The notes below the pieces were generated by a model. The model searched no databases and was not told the origin of the DNA. It was given only the letters and a program-made list of their open reading frames with translations. Positions 21,780 through 33,052 of a DNA stretch of 64,000 nt are shown piece by piece. A program made the translations under genes and the position numbers. Each line of letters opens with the position of its first letter. Positions within the stretch are counted from its first letter, which is position 1. Origin of the DNA: Ceratopteris richardii (Eukaryota > Streptophyta > Polypodiopsida > Polypodiales > Pteridaceae); the NCBI GenBank assembly GCA_020310875.1, contig CM035414.1:192665803-192729802 (forward strand). The letters run 5' to 3'.

Positions 21780-24700
21780 CTCCTGATATCTTTTAATGGG
21801 AGTTGGTAAGATTGTTTTAACTACTCATGATGACAACTCAAATAATCTTGGTGACATGGATGAAGATGATTGGAATGAGTTAGATGAAATGGCAAAGTTT
21901 ACTATTCGATTGCACCTAGCATATAATTTTTACTTTACAATATTAGACTGTGAAAGTGGGAAGGAGCTTTGGACGAAGTTATACATATGAAAAAGAGATG
22001 GCATCAAATAAAGTGTATCTAATGAGAAAGTTATATGACCTTTGCATGACAGACACATATGTTGTTTCTACTCATCTAAATGCATTTGATCCTATATTCT
22101 CCTAGTGAGAGGCTCAAAAAATGGATATGGATAATGAAATGAAAGTAATCTTGTTGTTATGCACCTTGCCATCATCATGGGATATGTTTTGGATAGCTAT
22201 TGGCAATAGTGCATCTAGTGGTAAACTAGTCTATGATGACATATGTGGAGCACTCTTGAGTGAGGAGATTCATAGAAAATCTATGGTTGGCACTCAGAGT
22301 GGAGATGCATGTAATGTTCATGATTCTTACCAAGGAAAGAATCAGCAACGTGGCAAGAGCAAGAACAAGGAAAAGAATGGTCAATGGAATAAGAGTAGAA
22401 GTAAATCAAGGAAGAGGGATATCGAATGTCATTATTGTCATAAGAAAGGACACATGAAGAAAGATTGTTATGCATTAAAGAATACTAAAGGTAAAGGACA
22501 AAATGTTGATGGGCATGTTAAACACCTACCTGCAACATCTACTTCAACTGTGAAGATTGAAGAAATTAATGCCATTTCTGATGATGCTGATGTGTTGAAA
22601 CTTGAAAGTAGTGTGTCAATTGAGGTTAATATGATCAATTCTCTTTCCCACACGTGGTTGCTAGATTATGGTGCTTCTTTCCATGTGACACCATACATAG
22701 AATGGTTCTCTAGTTATGAAGCAAAGTCTCTTGGTACTGTGAGACTTGGTGACTCTTACCAATGTGACATTGTGGGGATTGTTTAGATGTGGTTGTGTAG
22801 TTCATTGATGGTTTAAAATTTACTATGCATAATGTATGCCATGTGCCTCAGTTATCATGCAGCTTGATGGCAATTGATCAACTTGATGACCTTGGTTACA
22901 AGGTGGTCCTCTATGCTCAGTCCTTTCACACATCAAAGGAAAATATGGTTATTGCAAAAGGAAGAAAAGTTGGCTCACTTTATCCTTTATTTGTATCATA
23001 GAAAGAACACTTGTTAGCTATTACTGAACAGTTGCTATGGCTTGTATTTGGCATGGCCATTTGGGTCATATATCACATAGTGGTATGGAAAATCTTTCTT
23101 GTTCTGGCTACTTAACTGTGTTATCTTTCTCTGATTTTTCATTTTGTGAGCATTTTCAATATGGAAAGCAAACTAGGAATGTGCACAAGACACACATTGA
23201 CTCTTCAATTCAGCCTTTAGATCTCATTCATACAGACGTGTGTGGTTGTATGCCCACAAGGTCATTAGGTGGTTCTCTTTATTTTGTCACTTTCATAGAT
23301 GATGCTACTAGAAAAGTCTAGGTATATCCTATCAAAGCAAAGCATGAGGTATTCTCTACTTTCAAAAAATGGTTTGCTTCAATTGAGACTGAAAAAGGAA
23401 CTAAGCTTAAGGCTTTACATTCAGATAATAGGGGTGAGTATACCTCACATGAATTCAACATTTTTTGTCAGTCTAGAGGAATTTTGTAGAGAGTCTACAG
23501 CTCCTTATACCCCATTACAGAATGGTGTAGCTAAAAGGATGAATAGAACTATTCAAGATAGCATAGTTTTTATGCCGCATCATGCAAACCTTTCACAAGG
23601 CTTTTGGGTAGAGGCAGTATTGATTGCAGTTCATGTGATTAACCTTTCACCTAGTACTACCAAAGGTCTGAAAGTGGCACAAGAGTTATGGATAGGGAAG
23701 CCACCATATTATGATCATCTTTGAGTTTTTGGGTGTGAAGCATATGTTTATATACCCAAGAATCTTAGACAAAATTTGGACCATAAGTCAAAGAAATGCA
23801 TTTTTCTTGGATATGGTCAAGAAGGAAAGTTTGGATATCACTTATGGGATCCTAAAACATGATCAATGATTAGAAGTAAAGATGTCATTTTCAATGAGTC
23901 TAAGATGCATAAATAGCCCATCAAGTAGGTTGAAGTGAGAAGAGTGGTTTTTGAGGATACTAGTCCTTTAGTTAGCATGCATAAAAATGATGCACATAGG
24001 GATGTTCAAAAGAATGTCCAATCAGATCAATCTGCAAATGTTCTTGTTCAGCAATCATTGAGATGCTCTACATGTGTCTCACATCCACCTGATAGATATG
24101 TTCCAGGTTTGGATTTTATTATGCTAACAGATGTTAGTGAGCCTTCTTGCTACAAAGAGGCTATGTAGACAACAGATCATGTTAAGTGGGGGCATGCCAT
24201 GAAGAATGAGTTGGATTCTATTCTCAAGAATGGTACTTGGGATTTAGTACCTTTCCCAAAGGGCAAGAAAGCTTTACCATGTAAATGGGTATATAAGGTG
24301 AAATTCACATCAAATAGTGCTTCTCCAAAGTATAAATCACGACTTATTGCAAAGGGTTTTAAGCAACAAAATGGTGATGATTTAGAGGAAAATCTTCTCT
24401 CGAGTGGTAAAGATGACTACCCTATGCCTGTTGCTTGGATTCATTGCAATGTTGCACTTAGAGCTAGTCTAAATGGATGTGAAAACTGCTTTCTTGCATG
24501 GAGATCTTACATATGAGATCTATATAGAACAACCAGAGGGTTATGTAGTTTCTGGCAAAGAAAGTCTAGTTTGTAAGCTAAAGAAGAGCTTATATCTACT
24601 TAAATAGTCCCCTAGACAATGGTACCAAAAGTGTGATGCTTTTATGAAGTCTCAAGGCTATGCTCAAAGCAATGAGGATCATTGTCTCTACACAAAAAGA

Positions 24701-25850
24701 TGCTAAGATGGCCGCTTGATATGCTTGATACTTTATGTCGATGATATGTTGATTGCTCGGAAGTCCTCTTATGACTTGTCAATTCTCAAAAAGAAGTTGA
24801 CTCAAACATTTGATATGAAGGACTTGGGGGATGCCAAAAATATTCTTGGCATGCACATTACTTGTGATAGGAGTTAAAGATGCATATACTTGTCTCAAAG
24901 CGAGTAAATATTCAAAGTACTTCACAGGTTCAGTATGTAGGGTGGAAAGGCATTGAGTACACTTTTACGCACATATGTGAAATTGACCAAGGATGATTGC
25001 CCTAAATCGGATGAGAAAAAGGAATTCATGACCAAAATTCCTTATTAGTCTGTTGTTGGTAGTCTCATGTATGCTATGATAGCTACATGACCAAACATTG
25101 CATTTGGAGTGGGAGTTGTGAGTAGATATATGTCTAATCCTTGCAAGAAACATTGGGAAGTGGTCAAGATGATTTTGAGATATTTCAATGGCACTAAGGA
25201 CAAGTGTCTATGCTTAGGTAGAGGAAAAGCATCCATTATTGGTTACACAGATTCTGACTATGCTAGTTGTGTAGAGAATCTTAAGTCTATATTAGGGTAC
25301 ATTTTTCATTTTTTTGGAGATGCTATCTCTTGGAGATCCCATCTTCAAGAATGTAAAATTGTTTCCACCACAGAAGAAGAGTATGTTACAACAAGTGAGG
25401 CATGTAAGGAAGCATTGTGGCATTCTCATCTTGCTTATGATATGGGTCTACCTCAACATGTACCTCATTTTCTCTGTGATAGTCAGAGTGTTATTGTTTT
25501 GGCTAAGAATCCAGTCTATCATGCAAAGACTAAGCACATTGAGGTGAGGTATCACTTCAATAGAGATTTCTTAGCCACTAAGCGCATTGTTCTTGAGAAG
25601 GTTCATACTCAAGATAATTTTGTAGATGCTTTGACTCAAGCTCTACCACAGGATAGCTTTCAACACTGTAATCACTTGATGGGTGTTACTTGATTCATGA
25701 TCTTACACAGTCATTTGTATACTTTGTAACATGCCCATTAGGTGGGAGGTACAGTTTGTGTTCTTGCACTCATGTATTTTTTATAGTTCTTAATTTCTTC
25801 TCCCATAGTTACTTTGGCCATATTGGCCTTTAATGGGAGAATGTTACCAT
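21780..25850 (+). mobile_element. Degraded Copia Y embedded in X
   Basis: A second set of Copia domains appears after X's protease: gag (LDCESGKELWTKLY, about 21945), zinc knuckle CHYCHKKGHMKKDC (about 22428-22470), protease, GAG-pre-integrase (WHGHLGHI, 23049), integrase (LIHTDVCG; then QNGVAKRMNRT with Lys at the usual catalytic Glu-flanking context), reverse transcriptase (YVDDMLIA, about 24733) and RNase H (TDSDYA, 25249; DSQSVIVLAKNP, 25480). The protease motif reads DYGA instead of DSGA. Numerous stops make it inactive. I could not define paired LTRs. After the RNase H stop at 25690 a purine-rich GGTGGGAGG precedes about 110 bp that may be a cut 3' LTR. Confidence 0.75.
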
Positions 25851-25854
25851 TAGT

Positions 25855-27245
25855 GTCCATAAGCTGAAGCATAAGCCTGATGGAACAGTTGACAAGTATA
25901 AGGCAAGGCTTGTTGCAAAGGGGTATGCTCAGGAAAGAGGCATTGATTTTGAGACCTTTGCTTCTACTTGTCGAATGATTACTGTTCATAGCATCTGTGC
26001 ACTTGCAGCTCATCATGGTTGGAATGTACATCAGTTTGACATCAAAACTGCATTTCTGAATGCTGAAGTGCATGAAGAAGTGTATGTTTTTCAGCACCCT
26101 GGCTTTGTGCAAAAAGGGCATGAAAACTAGGCATGCAGGTTGAAAAAGGCATTATATGGTTTGACACACGCACCACATGCTTGGTATGAAAAGATACATG
26201 CCTATTTGATTGCACATGGTTTTGAGAACAGTCCAACTGAGAGCATCTTATATGTTAAGCATGCAAATGATGTGCTTTTGATCATTGTTGTCTATGTTGA
26301 TGGCATGCTGCTCACTGGTCCTCATGAGAACCATATTGCTAATTTTAAGGCTGATTTGCATGCCTCATTTGAGGTGTAAAATTTGGGGCATTTGCATCAT
26401 TACTTGGTCATTCAGTTTATACAAGTTGATGGCGGAATAGCTTTGTGTCAAATCAAATCTATTGAGACATTATTGCAGTGTTTTGGCCTTGAAAACTGTA
26501 AACCCATTGCCATTCCTATGGAAACAGGTTTACGATTGAGTCTTCATGATGCTAGAGATGCATTTGATGATGTTCTCTATCAATAGACTATTGGATGATT
26601 GATTTACTTATGCATTACTCGGGCAAATATTTAGCTTGTTGTCTTGTAGATGAGCAGGTTTATGCATTGGCCAGGTGTCAAGCATTGGAAGGTGCTTAAG
26701 CGCATCTTTCGCTACTTGAGTGGTACCCAGGTACTTGGATTGTTTTATCCCAGGGGGGGATCACTACCGTGAGATTTACAAGCTTTTTTTTGCTTTGACT
26801 GGGCTGGTTGCTATGAAACTCTTGTGTCTACCAGTGCCTTTTGCTTCATGCTTGGTAGCTCATGTATATCTTGGTTGAACAAAAATCAGCCTAGTGGGCC
26901 ACTTCTAGTTGTGAGGCTAAGTATAGGGCAACTTTCACAATGATTGTTGAGTGTGTGGCTTAGACGCCTTATGGCTGATTTGGGTGTTGGTCAGTCTTCT
27001 GCCACCACCATCTTCACTGACAGTCATAGCACATTGGCAGTTGCGAGAAACCCTGTGTTCCATGCTTGCACTAAGCACATTGAGGTGCACTATCATTATG
27101 TTAGGGAGAGGTTCTTTGTTGGAGAGATCAGTTTGGCATATATGCCCACGTAGGAGAACATTGTAGACCTTTTCACAAAGGCTCTACCTACGGAGAAGTT
27201 TGAAGCTTTCCACAAAGCTTTGGGCTTACTTCCTTTTGTGAATTG
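25855..27245 (+). pseudogene. X reverse transcriptase and RNase H remnant
   Basis: Begins with the palm-domain stretch [14 protein letters not shown], then HQFDIKTAFLNAEVHEEVY, KKALYGLTHAPHAWY and VVYVDGMLLTG, where the catalytic YVDD is changed to YVDG. RNase H follows (DSHSTLAVARNPVFHACTKH, VDLFTKALP) and ends near 27245. More than six stops are visible. A polypurine tract (AGGGGGATT) lies at 27311-27319 against the 3' LTR. Confidence 0.82.
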
Positions 27246-27319
27246 ATTCCACATAGCTTGGCACTTCCTTATACATGAGTGCCAACTCCTTGTTCACCGC
27301 ATCACTCCCAAGGGGGATT

Positions 27320-27367
27320 TGTTCATACATTTAGGTAGTGATGTGCATGAACACTCTAGGACCATCG
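27320..27367 (+). repeat. X 3' LTR, left part
   Basis: TGTTCATACATTTAGGTAG continues in register with the X 5' LTR up to the Z insertion point. The rest of this LTR is at 32886-33052. Confidence 0.85.
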
Positions 27368-27752
27368 TGTTGAGAATATGAGAGTGCATCTCCCTTTTGT
27401 ATCTTGGAGTCACTCTATTTTCATTTCATTTCCATTACATTTCCTTGTATTTCCTTTATATTTGGGTACCTTGCCATTTGCTTCTACCAGTTGTATTCAT
27501 TCTCCTTTCAGGGGAATTATCCCACATGAGATGTATTTTGGAGAGCCCCTCACAAATCTATATAAGAAGGGCCTCTCCCCCATTTGTATTTGGTTAGAAG
27601 CTTGAGGAGCCTACTCCATGCTCTTGGCAAGCTCATTTCTAATCCACATGAGTTTACCCATTTCATGTTCTACTCATTTTGAGTCTCACACACTCTTTGT
27701 TTTGTGAGTACACTCTTCTTTTCATTTTGCTTCTGCGTGTGTAATCTCTACA
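27368..27752 (+). repeat. Z 5' LTR (385 bp)
   Basis: Starts TGTTGAGAATATGAG and ends ATCTCTACA. A TATATAA box at 27559-27565 is the likely promoter. The LTR pairs with 32496-32880. Confidence 0.95.
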
Positions 27753-27766
27753 TGGTATCAGAGCGC
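27753..27766 (+). other. Z primer-binding site
   Basis: TGGTATCAGAGCGC directly abuts the LTR end, the tRNA-Met type used by plant Copia elements. Confidence 0.93.
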
Positions 27767-30325
27767 TAGGTGGTGGTCTTGGTGGTGTGTTTGACAGTCA
27801 GCTTGGTGGTGGTGGTGCTTTACTTTGGTGGTGTGCTTTCTCCTCTTTGAGAAAGGCCTTTTGCCATCAAGTTTTGGGACTCATGTTGCCCATTTGCCGA
27901 GCCTCCCACTTTTTATTCATCATTTTGTACCCCATTTCTCCATTTTCCCACCCTCCCACCCTTATGCTTTGTAATTTTGGAAATGCTATTGAGTTTGTAT
28001 CTCATCTCTTCTTGAAGTGTTATTGAACACTTGGTAGAGGTCCTTTTTATTATATGATGCATTTCCACATTACTTTCACTTCAATGTTACTTTTATGAAC
28101 GTTCTATTCATAACTTCGATTCTTGAGGCTGATAAAGTTGTGCCATACATTTGTGATCCTCCTATTTGACCTTTGTGCACAAGGCATTCGCAGTCTTGCT
28201 ATCATCATCTGCATGCACTGGTTAAAGATCCCAGTCGCTAGAGGCGCTCTGAAAATCTGTTGCTATTGCATTACTTTGGAGTTGACACTTGGATAAAGGT
28301 AGCAGCTCAGGAGAGAGATCGCGTGCATTTTGCTAAAGGTAGCACCTTGTGTACCTTTGGATAAAGGCAGCAGCTCGACCTTCCTTGATAACAGGATTGT
28401 CTGTGCCAAGGAGCAACTAGTGCAACTCTGCAGATTGTTTGTTACAGGCTTGCGTGAGGCATCCGTAGCCACAGGTGCCACTTCCCTGTGGAATATAGCT
28501 TCCACTCACTAAGTCTGTTCAGTTCTATGTTTTATCAACGACGCGTTTCAGGACATTAAGTATCATCGACGTTCGTTTTGACCTGCACTTGATCGTTTGT
28601 GTTGGCGTCCTCTCTGCATCATAGAAATTACGTGTGCCATATCTCTCTTCTCCATAACAAAGGTGGATAAGCATGAAAATTATACGCTTGAGATGTTAAC
28701 CACCGCATGCACCTGTAGCAGAACGAGAGAGAGGGGGAGAGAGAGAGAGAGAGAGAACTAGAGAGAGACTCTCTGTAGCACCTTCGGCTACAACCTTCAT
28801 CTCTGTGCAACCTCTGAGAGAGAGAGAGAAAGAACAAACATCTATGCGAATCTCCGCTCAATAACTGCTTCATAGTAAGCATTTTCTCCAACTACAGACG
28901 CAGCAGATTCTTGCTAACTGTATGCGCCGCACTATAAACTTGACTGAGAGACAGTGGCACATCGGCCTGTACAACAACACCTCGACTACAGCTTCACAAT
29001 CTCAATACACCTACGCCATTTTCTCTGAGGCAACAAGGTGTCGTCTCTGAGGCAACATGGCAGAGAATGAGAGAGAGAAAGAGAGAGTGAAAACAAGAAG
29101 GGGTTTGGACTGTCATTGAGCTGCGTGTCACCCAAACTCCACACTGGTCAGCTGGCATTGCTCTAGTATAGGCTGGCACTACGTCCAGTGGACTAACTAC
29201 AACATATATAGCGTGGCAAATATGTGTGCTGCACCATCTCTGAGAGGCAGCGAGTGAGACAGACCAAGAATTTGCTTTCTTCAGCACTGAGAATCACTCA
29301 GCAGTTATGGCCATCACCTCTGGAGATTCATCAGGAAGCCGCCTGCTAGAGCCGTGATGTGCGGAGATATCTTTCTCGTGGTGTTTTCGCTTCTCGATAA
29401 TCGCGGGCCAAGTCACGATGTGTGGATAGGGACATATCGCCATCATTACAACTTCATCACTGACGTCTTCAGAAGTTACATTGCATTTGCATGGGGAATG
29501 TGTTTTAACTTGATATGACAAATACATACGTGCATGTGCCATTCTTGATGATTGTCTATGTTTCAATATCCACGTGATTTAGTGCAAATTGAAATGTTAC
29601 CATATTTGTTTGATCATCGTTTACTCTGCACCACAATAATCAATTCACGTGAATTTAAAGACACACATTGTGATCCATTAGAGATGCTATTAAGGACATC
29701 CCAGGTTCCACGCATATATCTTGGTCCCTACTACTCATACACAAATCACATGCACATACTCTACAAAGGAATTCTTTACTCAGCGTCTTCACACACTCTT
29801 TACTTTGCATAACAATTTTCAATATGACACTTCTATTGTAATCTTTACAAGGGTATTTTTGTATTTTTTTATCCAAGGGTTCAACCCTTAGCTTTGTGCC
29901 ACACTACACACATTGAAATGCAATTTTCTTGTATTCCTCAAGGGTACCATCACTCTCTTGAAGCACACTATTTGGCACTAAGTGCCCCCTCTTTGTACAC
30001 TCAAAATATAAGAAGAAAAGTATGATGTGTGTGCACTTTTGTGGGTTGGAGGCTACTCTAAGCCCACCCATAAAGTTTCTTAAGTTCCCAAGCCTACTCT
30101 AAGGCTCAATCGGTGTGCAACGGGCTAATCTAAGCCCTCTCCTCTCGTGTCGACTCATCTTGGTGTTTTGCAAGAGTAAGGCTAATCTAAGCCCCCCACC
30201 CCTCCTCAAGAATTTTAAGAGTGGTGTCCAGTTGTTCATTTCAAGCTTTGCAATTATTTTGAAGCAATATTTTTAGCAAGAGTCTTTGATAGTGTTTCTA
30301 AATACTTTATCCTCAAAGCTTTGTA
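27767..30325 (+). other. Unusually long Z leader
   Basis: About 2.56 kb separates the primer site from the gag ATG, against about 205 nt in U. It contains GA runs (near 28726-28756 and 28816-28830), a repeated TAAAGGTAGCAG/TAAAGGCAGCAG word near 28296-28374, and short frames with no recognisable product. It ends with a cluster of small hairpins at 30051-30193. It could be captured foreign sequence; I cannot identify a source. Confidence 0.7.
30051..30193 (+). other. Four hairpins with a shared loop in the Z leader
   Basis: Four small inverted repeats lie at 30051-30064, 30091-30106, 30122-30137 and 30180-30193. Loops are ACTCTA, ACTCTA, AATCTA and AATCTA. Stems are GGCT/AGCC, AGCCT/AGGCT, GGGCT/AGCCC and GGCT/AGCC. 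The stem bases change but pairing is kept. They lie 130-275 nt upstream of gag. Confidence 0.75.
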
Positions 30326-32152
30326 ATGACCAAAAGTGAAGATAGCTCATTATCCATGGCTAACTTCTTACCCTCTTTCACCCCTATTTTTATGCCTAAG
30401 GATGAATGCCTCAATGGACAAAATTACAATCTATGGAAAGATTTCATGTGTGCATATCTCTACACAAATCTTCCTCATGAGGTAGTAGATGGGTCAGACC
30501 TCGAACCCCATAGCGATACCAACTTAGACAATTGGCATGTATGGAATGTCAAGGACAAACAATCTTTAGGTCAGCTGTTACTTGCCTGTGACGAACTGAT
30601 GAAAGGACATATCACGGCCTGTAAGACGTCCAAGGATGCTTGGGATACATTAGCCGCTTTGTATGAAGACAAAACCCCTTCGAAAATATATGCATTAGAG
30701 GCCGAGTTTCATAATTTGACCATTCGGCCACACGGCACAATTACCAAGATCATAGCCCAATTTGAGGACTACCAACGTAAATTAGCACTATGTGGAAGGC
30801 ATATTTCTAGTGAAGACATGGCCATTAGGCTTCTTAACAAGTTACCTAAGTGGTACGAGACATTTGTCACAACTTTGTATAATCGCGGCCAAATCTTAAC
30901 TTGGGAAGAGGTTCTTCGCCTATTGCTCCTTCACGACTTGCGAGCCAAATCGACTTCCTCCCAAGAGTCTGCCATGAAGGCCAAAGGCCCATTCCTTAAG
31001 GGCAAAACCACAAGTCATCATGCTAGCAATGAATCTAAGCAAGGATCGCATGATTCATCGAAGAAGTTCACTTGTAATTTTTGTGGCAAACCTGGGCACA
31101 TTGAAAAATATTGCTTCAAGAAAAAGAACCAGGACAAGTCTAAGTCTAATTCAAAGACTGAATATCATTCTCACTGCACAAGTGAAGACCTATTTCTCAC
31201 AAATGAACACAAAGCACTTATGGCAACCACTCCCAAGAAAGAATGGATTTTTGATAGTGGTGCTTCATCCCACATGTGCCATGACAAAGATGATTTTCAT
31301 GAGTTTGAAGAGTATCAAGGACAAGTTTACCTTGGGGATAACGAATGCATCAAAATCCAAGGAAGAGGAAAAGTTCAAGTCACTAACTTTGAAGGCGAGG
31401 CCAAATCACTAAAAGATGTTCATTATGTACCAAGCCTCTGTAAGAATCTTCTTTTAGTCAAAGCTATCACAAAGTGCAACATGACAGTTCGATGCGATCA
31501 CCAAAAAGTTCAAGTGAGCGACAAAAGGCATACAAACTCTACGACCCAAAGAGTAGTAACCAAAGACTGCACCTTTGACGAATACTCTAAGTATTCATCC
31601 CTTTTGGATCCTCCCATTTCAGATTCAGAGGGGGATCATTCCAATTTTGAACAATCACACTATATGGAGCATGCTCTCTTTGTACATGAATTTCCCGATC
31701 ATGATACAGTTTTGGAGCAGGAGGAATCAGAGATATCATCTCATCTTATACCTCAGATGGATATACCTATCATACCATCGAAGGCTTATATTTCCCCTCA
31801 GCTTCAGTTGGGCATTACTCCAAGATCAGTGACTCGACATTTTCAATTTCTATCTTCGAGAGTCCACTTACCTCATCTACTGCAGCATTCTGAGCATGTA
31901 CCTTTCCATTCATGGAGTCCAGCATCTTTTCAGTTACCACATGATAATCCGACATCTATATGGATTCATCCGTTAGTTGGATCATCTTCTGAACCAGCTT
32001 CGCATTTCAGAGGGGGCTTTCATGGTTCTAGTAACACATCAGGACTTTGTACACTCCATGGAGAACTACAACATACAGATGTACTATCGTGTGACTATGA
32101 TTTTATGCTACATGCTTTATGTTTCACTCTTGCAGGACCTACTTCTTGGTGA
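30326..32152 (+). CDS. Z gag-protease fusion ORF (608 codons)
   Basis: The ATG at 30326 opens an uninterrupted frame. Residues about 20-205 are UBN2-type gag (LNGQNYNLWKDF, TSKDAWDTLAALYEDK). A zinc knuckle CNFCGKPGHIEKYC lies at 250-263 and an aspartic protease motif FDSGASSH at 309-316 with catalytic D310. Around residues 400-420 the sequence jumps to RVVTKDCTFDE, normally found after the integrase core, then to an acidic linker and a Pro/His/Ser-rich tail. So a large segment, from the end of protease through nearly all integrase, is missing without breaking the frame, and reverse transcriptase and RNase H are absent. Gag and protease could still package RNA and process it, with replication enzymes supplied in trans. 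Persistence of a clean ORF in a copy with about 3% LTR divergence suggests that it was functional at insertion. Confidence 0.88.
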   Translation: MTKSEDSSLSMANFLPSFTPIFMPKDECLNGQNYNLWKDFMCAYLYTNLPHEVVDGSDLEPHSDTNLDNWHVWNVKDKQSLGQLLLACDELMKGHITACKTSKDAWDTLAALYEDKTPSKIYALEAEFHNLTIRPHGTITKIIAQFEDYQRKLALCGRHISSEDMAIRLLNKLPKWYETFVTTLYNRGQILTWEEVLRLLLLHDLRAKSTSSQESAMKAKGPFLKGKTTSHHASNESKQGSHDSSKKFTCNFCGKPGHIEKYCFKKKNQDKSKSNSKTEYHSHCTSEDLFLTNEHKALMATTPKKEWIFDSGASSHMCHDKDDFHEFEEYQGQVYLGDNECIKIQGRGKVQVTNFEGEAKSLKDVHYVPSLCKNLLLVKAITKCNMTVRCDHQKVQVSDKRHTNSTTQRVVTKDCTFDEYSKYSSLLDPPISDSEGDHSNFEQSHYMEHALFVHEFPDHDTVLEQEESEISSHLIPQMDIPIIPSKAYISPQLQLGITPRSVTRHFQFLSSRVHLPHLLQHSEHVPFHSWSPASFQLPHDNPTSIWIHPLVGSSSEPASHFRGGFHGSSNTSGLCTLHGELQHTDVLSCDYDFMLHALCFTLAGPTSW

Positions 32153-32483
32153 TACACATCTCGTGGTGGATATTGTCAACGCTTTGAAGGTTCCTATGTA
32201 CCACATGGAGTCATCCTACCTCTCTCACATGGAGGTGATCTTGTCCAGTGAGATCTTGTTCCGTTCTTGTACCTCGTTGGTGTCATACCTCTGGAGCATC
32301 CGCTTGATCCATCTGTTGGACATATTATGGAGTACCTGGCGATCCCGCATGGTCGATACCACTTGGAGGCTATGGATTCCCAGATGATGACTTCCTATTT
32401 TGTGCTCATGTTGTTGCTGCTGATACATTCTTGGTGGACCTTTCTCACATACCCTAGCAGCCTTTGTACACTACAAAATGGAG

Positions 32484-32495
32484 TTGCAGGGGGGG
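32484..32495 (+). other. Z polypurine tract
   Basis: A run of seven G after TTGCA lies directly before the 3' LTR. The 330 nt between the ORF stop and this tract hold nothing recognisable. Confidence 0.85.
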
Positions 32496-32880
32496 TGTTG
32501 AGAATATGAGAGTGCATCTCCCTTTTGTATCTTGGAGTCACTCTATTTCCATTTCATTTCCGTTACATTTCCTTGTATTTCCTTTATATTTGGGTACCTT
32601 GCCATTTGCTTCTACCAGTTGTATTCATTCTCCTTTCAAGGGAATTATCCCACATGAGATGTATTTTGGAGAGCCCCTCACAAATCTATATAAGGAGGGC
32701 CTCTTCCCCATTTGTATTTGGTTAGAAGCTTGAGGAGCCTACTCCATGCTCTTGGCAAGCTCATTTCTAATCCACATGAGTTTACCCATTTCATGGTCTA
32801 CTCATTTTGATTCTCACACACTCTTTGTTTTGTGAGCACACTCTTCTTTTCATTTTGCTTCCGCGCGTGTACTCTCTACA
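32496..32880 (+). repeat. Z 3' LTR (385 bp)
   Basis: Same length as the 5' copy with about 11 substitutions; its TATATAA is at 32687-32693. Confidence 0.95.
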
Positions 32881-32885
32881 CATTG

Positions 32886-33052
32886 GGGCACTTCTTTCCT
32901 GTTTAGAAGGTTTTCCCCCCGGCTTGTATATATGCCTATAACCCTAACGGGTTACTTATTTTTGTACATTCTAGTGGTAATACATTCAGTATTGTGTGTT
33001 GTGCTCCAAGCTACTTCCTCTTCCGTGTGTTGTTTGCGTGCTTTTGTAAACA
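32886..33052 (+). repeat. X 3' LTR, right part
   Basis: After the Z insertion the X LTR resumes (GGGCACTTCTTTCC, then CCTATAACCCTAACGGG, matching 20118-20180) and ends near TTGTAAACA. It appears to have lost about 20 bp near its end compared with the left LTR. Confidence 0.8.

Larger units (their letters stand above)
27368..32880 (+). mobile_element. Non-autonomous Copia derivative Z
   Basis: A complete insertion of 5513 bp with 385-bp LTRs, inserted inside X's right LTR. Flanks are CATCG (27363-27367) and CATTG (32881-32885), a target duplication with one later change. The two LTRs differ at about 11 positions by eye. It has a standard primer site and polypurine tract, a 2.56-kb leader, and one long ORF made of gag, protease and a short post-integrase tail. 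There is no integrase, reverse transcriptase or RNase H, so it would depend on a helper Copia. Confidence 0.93.
20061..33052 (+). mobile_element. Degraded Copia X with two nested Copia insertions
   Basis: The left LTR is 20061-20293. A matching right LTR starts at 27320, is interrupted at 27367 by element Z, and resumes after 32880 to about 33052. A gag-protease part (20640-21775) and a reverse transcriptase-RNase H part (25855-27245) belong to X. The integrase is missing and another Copia (Y) occupies 21780-25850. Many stops show it is old. The left flank is LINE and the right flank is Gypsy S; no target duplication is recognisable. Confidence 0.85.
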
